NCBI GenBank assembly: GCA_002633025.1
Contig: NMRB01002631.1
Location: 18,201-82,200 of the forward strand
DNA: 64,000 bases
Origin: Notospermus geniculatus
Lineage: Eukaryota; Nemertea; Pilidiophora; Heteronemertea; Lineidae
Direction: 5' to 3'
Shown: positions 1-10,400 of the stretch, in pieces
How the letters are laid out: the number at the start of each line of letters is the position of its first letter
Position numbering within the stretch: position 1 is the first letter of the stretch
Notes under the pieces: generated by a model
What the model was told of the DNA's origin: nothing
Databases searched by the model: none
The model's input: the letters and a program-made list of their open reading frames with translations, nothing else
Program-made: the position numbers and the translations under genes

Positions 1-1200
1 AAGCACGATCCTGCCGGCTGCAATCATCACCCTGACCTTTGCAGGATCTGATTCTGAGAATAAACTTTATTCGAAAAACATTGAGTTCAGGGCCTGGTTC
101 TGGGCGGAAGATTGCACTGTTGTACTGAATCCGACGATGATACATTGTGGAATAACATTGTGGAAATGGCAGATTAGAAAACTGGACGGACACACCACCA
201 TGCTCACCGATGCCGATGGCATGCGGACATGGCGTGTACACGTGTGTACCGGTACGCATGTAGGCCTACGTCATCAATGAATGCGATGGTATGACATGTA
301 TGATCAGGATGGGGGAATCAGGCCGATCATTCTGATTCTGAACATTTGTCATTCGATTGCATGATTGCAAGTCAACTTACGTAGCCTAGCCTCCCCGGCG
401 GCGACTCAGTCTCTTCGCGGAAAATAAAGGGAATGTGCAGAATAAATCGAGAAAAGAATCAAAATCGACGTGAAACACCGACGACACCGTTCTTCAGGCA
501 TGTCAGGCCTGGCCCACCGTGTATGCAAGGCAACCCGGCTCATTCATGTCATTCAACACTGTCGACAATGACGCTACGTTACCGCCCATGCAGGTGCGCG
601 TCGTGTAACTTTCTCTGTGACGTCACGCATGGCATCTGTGACGCTTGTCACACGACACGCAAAGGTTGATGACGTCATGACTCAGTTCAATCAATCAAAT
701 CGGGTTGGTTCAAAATCTGGCATTGGCAATGGCACTGTAGCATTGGCAAAAGGAGCAATCAGCCGCGCTTCTCGCCAAAAGACGGCAGCAAAGTTGAAGC
801 GGACCAACACAATAGAAAATTCTCCTGATTGGTGCTTAATCGAGCATGAATATGGGCCCACTAGGCATTAAATTGGGCCGTAGTGACACCTATTGGTCAA
901 CTGACTGACAGATCCTAATAGGCCTACGGATTCAATACCAATGGCATTTCAGTCATACATATGGGACGTTTTGAACCAAAAAATCAGTCAGTGATATATT
1001 TTTACAGGTGAAGTTCGGAAAAAAATCGTTTTCCACTCTTAGGCCAGCCATGGGGCAAATCTGTCTGTGCGGGGCTTAGTGTTTGAGTTCGTGGTGACTT
1101 TCTGCGGGCAAGAGAACTCCACTTTATTTAGGTCAATAGTGGTCAGAACTATCAGAAAATGCATTAAAGTTCTCGCAAAAATATTTGCTCCTAAATTTAG
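1..1200. other. No gene identified
   Basis: Contains CpGs, several TAGGCCTA-type palindromes and a TGACGTCA-like (CRE) site near 670-680. Short frames at 433-871 lack splice support or family resemblance. It could hold a promoter, but nothing decides this. Confidence 0.4.
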
Positions 1201-1204
1201 CTGT

Positions 1205-1390
1205 TAATAACCAGGGTGGGGTCCATGGTTGACAGAAAGGGGGGGGCGTAGCTCGACGGAGGTGGTGAGCACTGAAAGCGCGAAGCCCAAAAGGGGGGTC
1301 TGGGGTCCTCCCCCCGAAAAATTTAACAATAAAAGTGCTCGTAGATGCATGCATTTTCCTGGCATCTGAGAGCAAAAAATTCAAATTTTT
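1205..1390 (-). repeat. Fragment of a GC-rich dispersed repeat
   Basis: G-run-rich sequence with TTTCCTGGCATCTGAG near 1350-1370, which matches 63165-63185 inside a complete-looking insertion. Related G/C-run repeats occur at 2613-2910, 3278-3420 and 25648-25820. Confidence 0.4.
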
Positions 1391-1449
1391 TTATGTGATT
1401 TAATTTTTCTTGCTAAAAAAATCATTGCTCTGCCAAAAATAGGTACTGT

Positions 1450-1538
1450 ACACTCCTCTCGCAGTGTTTTCCTTCGCTCTGTACCTCCATGTGTGAAGCG
1501 GAGGTGCAGAGCGAAGGAAAACACTGCGAGAGGAGTGT
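1450..1538. repeat. Near-perfect 39-bp hairpin
   Basis: Arms 1450-1488 and 1500-1538 are reverse complements with one mismatch and an 11-nt loop. No second copy was seen in this window. Confidence 0.85.
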
Positions 1539-1539
1539 A

Positions 1540-2600
1540 AAAATATAGCGTACGCCCCCCACGCCCACCCCTGGATCCAACCCTGATAACGGCATATCAA
1601 TGAAAAGAGTAGGCCTAAACCTGAAACCTGTACGCGACATTAAAACTAAATTTTAACTAAAATCATTTGTAAGAGCTTGAAAGGAGCTTTAAAATGATAT
1701 AAAAATGAATAAAATCAGTCAAATTAAAAAAGTTGACAATTTTAATATCACAAAAAGTGGCCCATTTTCGGTTCAACATCCTTATGGCGTTCTGCGGAAA
1801 CATCAGGTTTACGACGCCTATTTGATTCCGAGGCAGCATATTTCTATCTGTTGGTAATACATTTATGGGGTGTAAACCCAACCGTTCAGACGTCAGCTAC
1901 ATCATCACCCATTCTCCTGCAGGCCTACATAGCTCCATTGTAGCGCCTACATGTATGCCTAATTGATATTCAATGATGAAGNGCATGGCAGTGTCTTACT
2001 CGCGTATACATACGGCGTCTGCCATTGGTCGCCATGTTATGTAATACATTCTACATTGAGGACGAGGGCTTCATCTGGAGCGGATACACTGCGGTTTTTT
2101 CGTAAGTACTCATCACCTTCCTTTGAAAATCTTACAAATTTCCGAAAAAAACCAAAGTGAATTTGTCAGTCTCGTAATGCATGCATTGATTTTGGGGGAA
2201 AATCGAACTGTGTGATGCTTTTGGCTGTTTTGATGAGTCGGGCCGATTCGCACAGGGTTCGAAAAGTGCGCGCATTGCTGTAATGATGTTGAGGCACGCT
2301 CTTTTCATTGTGCATTTGGTGCACCTGTGATGCGCCGGAATCGATTCCTTCAAAAAACTTTATATTCGCACTAAATAGCCTGTAATTAGTTTGCGACGAC
2401 AGTCGGGAAGTATTTTTTCCTTTTTTTGAAGAAAAAATTGGAAAATTTTCCGGTTGTCCGGTTGCAAAATGCCGCGTCTTAGGCTTATCATAGTTTACTG
2501 ATGGCGGGGTTTATGAATTGGTCTTATCCACTACGCGCCGTTTTCTTTTGCGCGCTCAATGTTTACTGTGGGATAGCGCTGCGCTTGTGAACTCACCATG
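1540..2600. other. No gene identified
   Basis: AT-rich to mixed sequence with one undetermined base (1982). Short frames on both strands have no recognisable similarity. Nothing else seen. Confidence 0.4.
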
Positions 2601-2612
2601 TATCTAAACAGG

Positions 2613-3420
2613 GGCGGATCCAGGGTTTCGGGAAAGAGGGGGCGCACCGTGCTAGAAACATTGAAATCTGCAGGGGGTAGAAGACCTCTTTTTGCCGTTT
2701 TTTGCCCAAAATCCGCATGAAAATCACGTTTTTGGTTGGCTCAGGGGGGGGCAACTGCCCCCTCGCCCCCTTTAATATACGGCCCTGCTGCGCTGAATTT
2801 CAATGATTTGCTCCAAATTTCAGAATTTCACGGTCGATTTTACAGATTTGTTGGCCAAAGGGGGGCGTGCGCCGGGTTCGCTCCCCCCTTGGATCCGCGC
2901 CTGTCTAGTATATCGACATCCCTTTTTTCTTTGCAGGTTTCCAAACAGAAAAATCTCGTGACCGTCATCAGCCACACCAGTGTGGAGATGCTGACAGGAG
3001 GGATTCAAATCAGACTGATGCCGTCTGCCTCGTGGAGTGACGCAACCTGATTCTTGGTAGCCTAACGACCTCTGACCTGATGTGACCTGATGAGATTGTG
3101 ACTGGGAACGGAGAGACATAGGCCTACCGAAAAGGGTTCACACTCATCTGAAAAGCATCCTCTCAAATAAAAAAGGCTCCTCAGGACTTTTCCTCCGTCA
3201 TGGAGGCGATAGGCCTAGCGTCCAGTGAAATGACCGAAGAGCACTGACCGGAGTTGCAGATGGGCGGACTTCAGCCTGCGCGGATCCAGAAGGGGGGGGG
3301 GCGCCTCCCCTTTTGGCCAACAAATCTGTAAAATCGACCGTGAAATTCTGGAATTGGGTGCAGATTTCAATGTTCCTAGCACAGGGCGCCCCCTCTTTTC
3401 CCAAATCCTGGATCCGGCCC
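2613..3420. repeat. Two neighbouring copies of a GGATCC-ended GC-rich repeat
   Basis: Copies around 2613-2910 and 3278-3420 share a segment reading, on one strand or the other, TTTGGCCAACAAATCTG next to runs of G or C and GGATCC-containing ends. A third copy is at 25648-25820. Confidence 0.6.
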
Positions 3421-3429
3421 AGGACTTTT

Positions 3430-4170
3430 AACGGTCTGTGGAGTCTAGGATGCCGAATACGCATGAATTACTCTAGAACGATGCCGAATAGGCCTAACGG
3501 ACAGTTGACTCAGTCAATGACAATGAACATAGAAAAAAGGCAGGTGCAGACCGCACGAAGACTTGGGAAGTGGTAAGTAGTTTTCCATTGTTTGCATGTT
3601 TAGGCCATGTAAAAAAAATTTGGTTGCATCCTTCCACTCTCAATTTTCTCAGGGCAGGATTTTAAAAAAGAAATTATTGAGTTTGAGATGCATGTCACCA
3701 TGGCAACACCACTTTTGGCGGTTTTTTGAAAATAAACAATTTTTTGAGGAGGGGGTGATTTCAATGGCAGGAGGGGATGCTAACCAGCTATTTTTTTACA
3801 TGGCCCTATCGGGACACATTTTCATCGCACTTGCCAGAAATTTGAAATTTTTAAAAAAATTTTAAAAATTACATTTTTGAGTGTCTAAAACAAAGTGGTC
3901 CAATGACCACCACCCAAAAATTGGTTTGGGCAACTTTACGTGACTACTACATGATAACGTCAATCAAATTTGCAAACGGCGTTAACTTTAATGTTGACTT
4001 TCCAATTAGAAAGAGTATGAATATACAGTGTACATTTTGTACACGTATCTTCTTAGCCAATCAGAAAGTGGCTTGTGATTGGATCCCTCGTTAAACAGCG
4101 CCATCTACTGATAATCCTTCACTTTTGGCGCCAATCATGCCAGCGTTTTGTGGGTCTACACCTATGACCA
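3430..4170. other. No gene identified
   Basis: Mixed sequence with short A/T runs; the longest frames are under 90 codons and resemble nothing. A TTGGCGCC motif occurs near 4125, of unknown meaning. Confidence 0.4.
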
Positions 4171-4171
4171 A

Positions 4172-4240
4172 CCTTGGAGGAATTATACTTGACTTGAATT
4201 ATACTTGACTATACTATACTTAAGTATAATTCCTCCAAGG
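4172..4240. repeat. Short hairpin with TATACTT loop repeats
   Basis: Arms 4172-4190 and 4222-4240 are perfect reverse complements (CCTTGGAGGAATTATACTT). A degenerate relative lies near 44305-44333 (GGAATTATATTATAAATATA). Confidence 0.8.
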
Positions 4241-4786
4241 GCCAACTGAACACTGGGGACGAGTGTAGGCCGACGATGTGAGCAGGATTCTATCAATCTC
4301 GTACCCAGAGTTCAATGCCACATTAAACTCTGGAAAGGGCTAGACCGGTACTACTTTTCCACAGTGCAAATGCATTGTTGGTGGCGGATGAATTTCTGAC
4401 CGTTGCACAGCAAATTGCGTAGGGATTCGAAAGAGTTCATTCTTTTTTCCACAATAAAACATCCAATACCCAACGGAATGTTAAAATAGTAGTCTTAGCT
4501 AAGGAACGATGGTGGCGACCTCTTCAGATTGGGGTTCTCTATATCTGCAGAAAAGATTTAACAAAATGACCACAAAATATGACATGTATGTACAACTTTT
4601 ATTGATACATCTATGTACAAACTAGTGATGATTAAAATATCTACAAGATATCAAAATTGTTCATGATATAAAATGCAACGTGCTAGGGACCTTGAGTTTA
4701 GGACCATTACCATGGTTACTCCTAGACTCAAAATTCTAGCAAAAATAGAAAATGCCCTCAGTGCCATAGACTGGCATCAAATCTAT

Positions 4787-5080
4787 TAAAGCGAACTGGT
4801 CATGCCAGTATGTCTGAACAGAGAATCAAATGCCGCCATCTTGAATCTATTACAGTCCTCACATCGGGAATTCATTGCCTACTAAGAGCACATTTGCGCA
4901 AATGCTGTGGCCTTGCTGCCTTTGAATAGCATTCAGAACACGGCCAAGTGCATATCTAGGCTTATCTAGGGACAATATCTGCTAAATCAGAAATTTGTAA
5001 TTTTGTAATTGTGAATTTCGTGGCCCGCGAAATTATTCTTAGTGTCATTTTCGACTGCCGTGATGAATTCCCTTTAAATG
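4787..5080. mobile_element. MITE copy, TTAA-type, about 290 bp (copy 1 of 2)
   Basis: Aligns along its length with 43519-43806. The ends are TTAAAGC-like and CCCTTTAA, so TTAA target sites flank it as in piggyBac-related elements. It has no coding capacity. Confidence 0.75.
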
Positions 5081-5524
5081 TTGTAAGAGGAGGAGTGGAA
5101 ATAAGTCGCCACTCCGATCACTCCAATTTTAAAGACTGGCTCATGTGTCACCAGAAATAATACTTTATTTGTATAGCCACTGAAGAGTACCACCAGTAAT
5201 TCACTCTTTAAGTGAGAGACCAAAAAGGAATTGACACAAGGGGCTTAACCGAGGCCCATTCTTTTTTCTAACAAATCCTTAAATTTTGAGCCAGACCATG
5301 AAATTTTATAAATGTGAACACTTTCCAGAATTTTCAATGAAGGGACACTAGCCCCTCCCCCACCAGTCCTTCATTCAATGAAGACCCCCCCCCCCCCCAG
5401 TCCTGGGTCCACCCCTAAACATAATAACTGCACAAAGTAAAATTCAAACGAAATTGAAACTAAAAAGGATAATGCAACATATCATACTGACATAAACATC
5501 TAAATAATCACAACATAAAACAAC

Positions 5525-5625
5525 AAAAACTAGAAATTGACTTACCAGTCAATTTGAAAGACCGCCCTTAGAAATTGGGAGCTAAGACACAGTTGATTGA
5601 TCGAGAATTATCGAACGGCCAGGGT
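5525..5625. repeat. About 90-bp dispersed repeat (copy 1 of 2)
   Basis: Shares ACCGCCCTTAGAAATT and surrounding sequence, including TGATCGAGAATTA, with 22688-22775. Confidence 0.65.
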
Positions 5626-5629
5626 TGGT

Positions 5630-6760
5630 GCCAGGTTTTTGAAATAGGGAGAATAAAAGTCTCCCATTCCTAAAAGNCTTCCAGTGAGTTAAGTCAGTTT
5701 ACAGCTACTGACATTTTCTTAGTGATTCGGACGATAGCCTGGCCTGTTCAATGGCAAATGTCGACGCAGCAAAAGTGGATTTTGGAGCTGTGATAGTACC
5801 GTATATTTCCGAATCTCAACGAACCATGCACAGGCCTATGCACGTCATGCACCACTACACACACACGTCGCGTCGTCGGCGAGTTGAAAGCCGTGCATCG
5901 GGCGTGCCGTTCCGACCCATTTAAAACTTACTCCATCATCCTCCAGGAAACTGTGGGTCGCAGTTCCCTTCTGTAAGTTCCTCAAATGCTGACAATGGTT
6001 TAAAATACATTTTTGCCGTGCCTGTAGGTAAAAACAGCTGCTGAAACAGTCCACACCGCGCCGACATGACTTGTTCGTCCAGTGTTTACGTTCGGTTGTC
6101 AAGGGGAAGGGGGTCGAGATGACGTCATCACGACTCCAATTTGTGAATGCTAAGCAACGTTAAATAATTTCGTTTCAAAAGAGGGTGGCATTTTGAGGGA
6201 TAAAAACCCCTATAAATCTAACACCAGTGATACGAAACAAACCAAACTTTCACAACTTCGCCTTCTGGCCATTTCCTCAATGTTGAAATGAAAATTGGCG
6301 CCTTTGAACCATACCTTTAACTGCCGTTAGAGGCCACCTGATAGCGGTCCAAGAACGCCACAAAATTTGATGTCACAGACGGAAACTATGGCCTCCACGT
6401 CCATATGGATGACGTTGTGGCGTGTATTTCTTAATCTCTGTGTAATGAGACAAAACTGTAGAACTCAAAGCTGCTACTTCTTTAAAACATTGCTACATTT
6501 CGTAGTGATTAATAGTACAAAATATTTCAATTCCATATTGACACATTGCGAAATGAATACGAATGGATACGATATCCATAACGATACGACACATGTCGTG
6601 AAATCTTGAACATGTACAACCTCAGCAGTGTGAAGAGTAAATGCATAGTGATAGAATACAGGAAATCCTCTACATTGTACGTCTGTGCCAATATCATTCT
6701 GGGGATGAAGTAACTCATCCCCCCCTGGACAAAAATGTTTCATCCTAGAATCACTCAATG
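5630..6760. other. No supported gene
   Basis: A possible minus-strand exon near 5930-6067 (start MSARCGLFQQLF) ends at TGA before its GTAAGT donor and was not accepted. TGACGTCA-like CRE sites lie near 6119-6127. One undetermined base occurs near 5677. Confidence 0.35.
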
Positions 6761-6763
6761 GGT

Positions 6764-6873
6764 CATATGAATAGACTAGTAAATGCTTTTACTTGAATTT
6801 TGCAACACAAATGCACTCCACAATGCTGTACAAATGTGAAGTAAAAGCATTTGCTAGTCTTTATTCATATATG
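6764..6873. mobile_element. Short palindromic MITE (copy 1 of 2)
   Basis: About 110 bp with roughly 31-bp terminal inverted repeats (CATATGAATAGACTAGTAAA and its complement). The second copy is at 10042-10158, inside UNG intron 2. Confidence 0.85.
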
Positions 6874-7034
6874 CTAAGGTCACATTGCTTCTCAGTACCG
6901 AAGGTCTGCCAGTTGTGTTGTATGCACCGGTTACCACCTGATTCTTGTAGGACCCCCCCCCCTCCCCATCATCGTCTCCACCTTATCTTTTCATCAGATA
7001 ATGATGACATTTCAAATGTGACCCACACCAGCAA

Positions 7035-7267
7035 NNNNNNNNNNNNNNNNNNNNNNNNNNNNNNNNNNNNNNNNNNNNNNNNNNNNNNNNNNNNNNNNNN
7101 NNNNNNNNNNNNNNNNNNNNNNNNNNNNNNNNNNNNNNNNNNNNNNNNNNNNNNNNNNNNNNNNNNNNNNNNNNNNNNNNNNNNNNNNNNNNNNNNNNNN
7201 NNNNNNNNNNNNNNNNNNNNNNNNNNNNNNNNNNNNNNNNNNNNNNNNNNNNNNNNNNNNNNNNNNN
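7035..7267. other. Assembly gap
   Basis: 233 undetermined bases. Both sides carry a poly-C run followed by the same sequence (ATCTCCACCTTATCTTTTCAT or near), so the gap may hide a repeat unit. Confidence 0.95.
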
Positions 7268-7434
7268 TGGGACAGCCCCCCCCCCCCCCCCAATCATCTC
7301 CACCTTATCTTTTCATTAGATAATGACAAAAATTCAAATTTAATTTCCCAAAAGGAAAGGATTTTACAACAACTTATCAAACTTTGCACCAATTTAAAGT
7401 AAACAGCACACCATGGTCAGCAGACGCTCGTCGT

Positions 7435-10400
7435 TCAAGGCAGATCACACCAATCAATGGGTTTCTTCTTTTCCTTCACCAAGCAGTCGTTCACCTTGGA
7501 GAAGTGTTTGCAGCCAAAGAATCCTCGATGGGCGGACAGCGGTGATGGATGAGGGCCTTTGATCACATAGTGCTTTTTCTGAAAATGGATCAAGATCGAA
7601 TGAAAAATTTTAAAGTACAATTGAAGATTTAGATGAAGTTGATAAACGTGAGAGTGAACTCAGGTCAAAGTTGTTGTACTGAGACAAGATTCCTTCCATG
7701 GCACAAATCAAGTTCATGGTTTTGGTTTCAGTGTTCGCAAAGGTGTGCCTGCCCAACCAAGATGGCAGGCCAAACAGTGTATTTGAGCAACACCATATCC
7801 TCAGACTTATAGTAAAGAAATTGAGTACGAGTGATCTAAATGCTGCAGCTATGATGAGTGTGTCCATAACTTGTCCCTCGATCGAAGTATTTGAATGACA
7901 AATTACTGTGCGAGGAACCCTAATAGCCAAGTGGTTATCATGTCCGCTCAGCAAGCGGCAGGTCCCGGGTTCAAATCCAGCCCAGGCCATATGGGATTAA
8001 TCATCCCTGGCTCTTCAGTCTGTCGCATGGGACAGTAAGTCGTGGTGCCTTGTACCTTGTACCTTTGCAAGGGCAAGTAAAAGACCCCACCCCATCCAAG
8101 TGAGGAACATGAGTAGCTCGAGATGGCCTCCTCCATACTTACCAGGTCCAATAATGGTATGGATTAGGCCCTGATGGAAAAACCTAATATAAATTGTGTT
8201 GACTATTTAGCGGTACTCACTGCATTGATGAATGACCCTTTCTTCTGTGCGAAGCCTCCCCACAGCACGAAAACAATCCCACTGTGATGACTGTTGAAGT
8301 ATTTGATGACGGCGTCTGTGAACTTCTCCCAGCCTTGGTCCTTGTGTGAATTGGCCGAATGCTCTCGGACGGTTAGACATGCATTCAGCATTAAGACACC
8401 TTGAAATGAGAAACAAGATTGTTGTAAAGGGAACTTGTCAAATTTTGTGAAAATAAAATTTGGCCATTTTATGTCTTATTTAAATTCAGTCTTGTGTCTT
8501 GTTCTTGGGACTTCCAAAATGGGACCCTGCAGGCAGCCTCCTTGTAGACATTTTGATGTGCTCATTACACCAATCAGTTGACATGAGAACTCTGACATGT
8601 ATTGCAAGTAAAATACACTAAACATCAACATTTGAGTCAAAATCTGTAGGTTGTCAGTTGCTAGCGCCACCTGTGATGAAGTGACCGCACTAATATGATC
8701 GTAATAGCTAGCTGCCTGGCGGGTCCCTTTAAAAGTTACAATTTTGCATCTATAACATCTCACTGACTACCATTACCAACAGCATGCCAACGAAAATATT
8801 TTGTGTGTGGATTACATGGTTTTATGGGGGTGCGGGCTTTATGGGGGTGGGTTGGTTTCATGGGGTGTGGTTTTATGGGGGTGGGTTATATGGTTTTATG
8901 GGTGTGCTTTATGTGGTTTTATGGGGTGGGTTATATGGTGGGGGTTATGTGGTTTTCTGGTCGCCAATGACAAAAGGCTCAACAAGTTCAAAAATCTCTC
9001 CTAAGCGGAACAGACCATACAAACCTTGTCTAGCCCATCCAGTGAGGTCCCCATGACCAGGTTTCTCAAATCCAGGGATATCATTCTGTAGCTCTTTGAA
9101 CATGTTGACCAGACTCGGTGGCGCAGACACACCTTTGCGAACACTGAACGCAAGGCCATGTGCCTGATTTGGACCGTGGTAGGGATCCTGCCCCAGGATA
9201 ATAACTCGTACCTATAAAGAGACATTACATGTATTATAATAAATGACTACTGTAGTGAGGTATTCAAGAACATGAAAAAAATTCAACTCTCAATTTTGAC
9301 GTAACTCACTGGAGTGTGTGTATACAGCAAATTAAGCCGTTTCCCATCCTCAGATTAGTGCAAGAGTATCTGAACATAGCACGGAGGTAACTTTTTATTT
9401 CAAAACTTTCCTGCCTCTGCCCATGATCCCCTTGAAACAGACCACCATCGCCCCCAAAGTGACACAGACAGAACTATGTTGCAGTCACCTCTAAGTATAT
9501 GAACTGCATTTCATTTGGTATCTAAGAATCTTGTAATGCAGTGCTCGAAAAGTTGCTCGTTTATTCCCCATTTGCGATCATGAATCAAGACTTTGCTAAT
9601 GAATGCAATCATAAGGTCACAATTTGGCGATTAAAAAGCCACTTTTTTCTGGGGGAGGCTCCCCTAATCAGGGTATGCTTCCGGGATGCATGGTCGTGGC
9701 GAATGACATTTCTATCTAACTCGCCAGTCGGCAAGTCAGCCTTTGGCTCACTTTTCGAGCACTGTAATGTAGAAGAAAACTGGGACTCCGGAGAAATTTT
9801 TGCTGTCAAAGAGAGTCACCCGCTCTACCACCCAAGCACCAGGTCTTCCTGACATTGAACCTGGGACCTCAGAGGTGAGAGGCGCTGCATGTTTCCACTG
9901 GACCACTCTGACAGCCCACTCACCAGATTAATATCACACATCTGTGTCCAGGAAAAAACCTGTTCTTTTGGTGGGTAGATCGTACGTTTTTGACGTTCTT
10001 CGGCTACCATTTTCCCCAGCTGAAAGAAAGATGAGACATTGGGTCATATGAATAAAAGACTAGTAAATGCTTTTATTTGAATTTTGCAATACAAATGCAC
10101 CAGGCAATACTGTACAAATCTGAAGTAAAAGCATTTGCTAGTCTTTATTCATATGACCGACTGACATGCGGCATTGATAAAAGACGCCTATAAATTTGGG
10201 GAAGTCTGACACCACAGTGTTATGGGCATCCAGAACTCATGTCGGAGAACTAGTAGGTCTGTACACCTTTGGCAATGGCCATGCCCAATTAGGGACTGAG
10301 GTTTGATGTCCTTAGTATCAGAGAGGCAGGGTTTCTGCCAGAGGGCGGCAGGAGCCCCCCCCCCCTTTCACAATCTGAAGGGGGCTTGCCCCCTTAAATT

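Noticed and set aside
4505-4545. Possible minus-strand last exon after TTTTCTGCAG near 4545
   Set aside because: Only about 15 codons in any frame and no preceding exon to join.
5930-6067. Possible minus-strand first exon starting MSARCGLFQQLFLPTG before a GTAAGT
   Set aside because: The frame meets TGA a few codons before the donor; the alternative frame looks like noise and no partner exon was found.
7023-7303. Frames of 90-176 codons across the gaps
   Set aside because: They consist mainly of undetermined residues.
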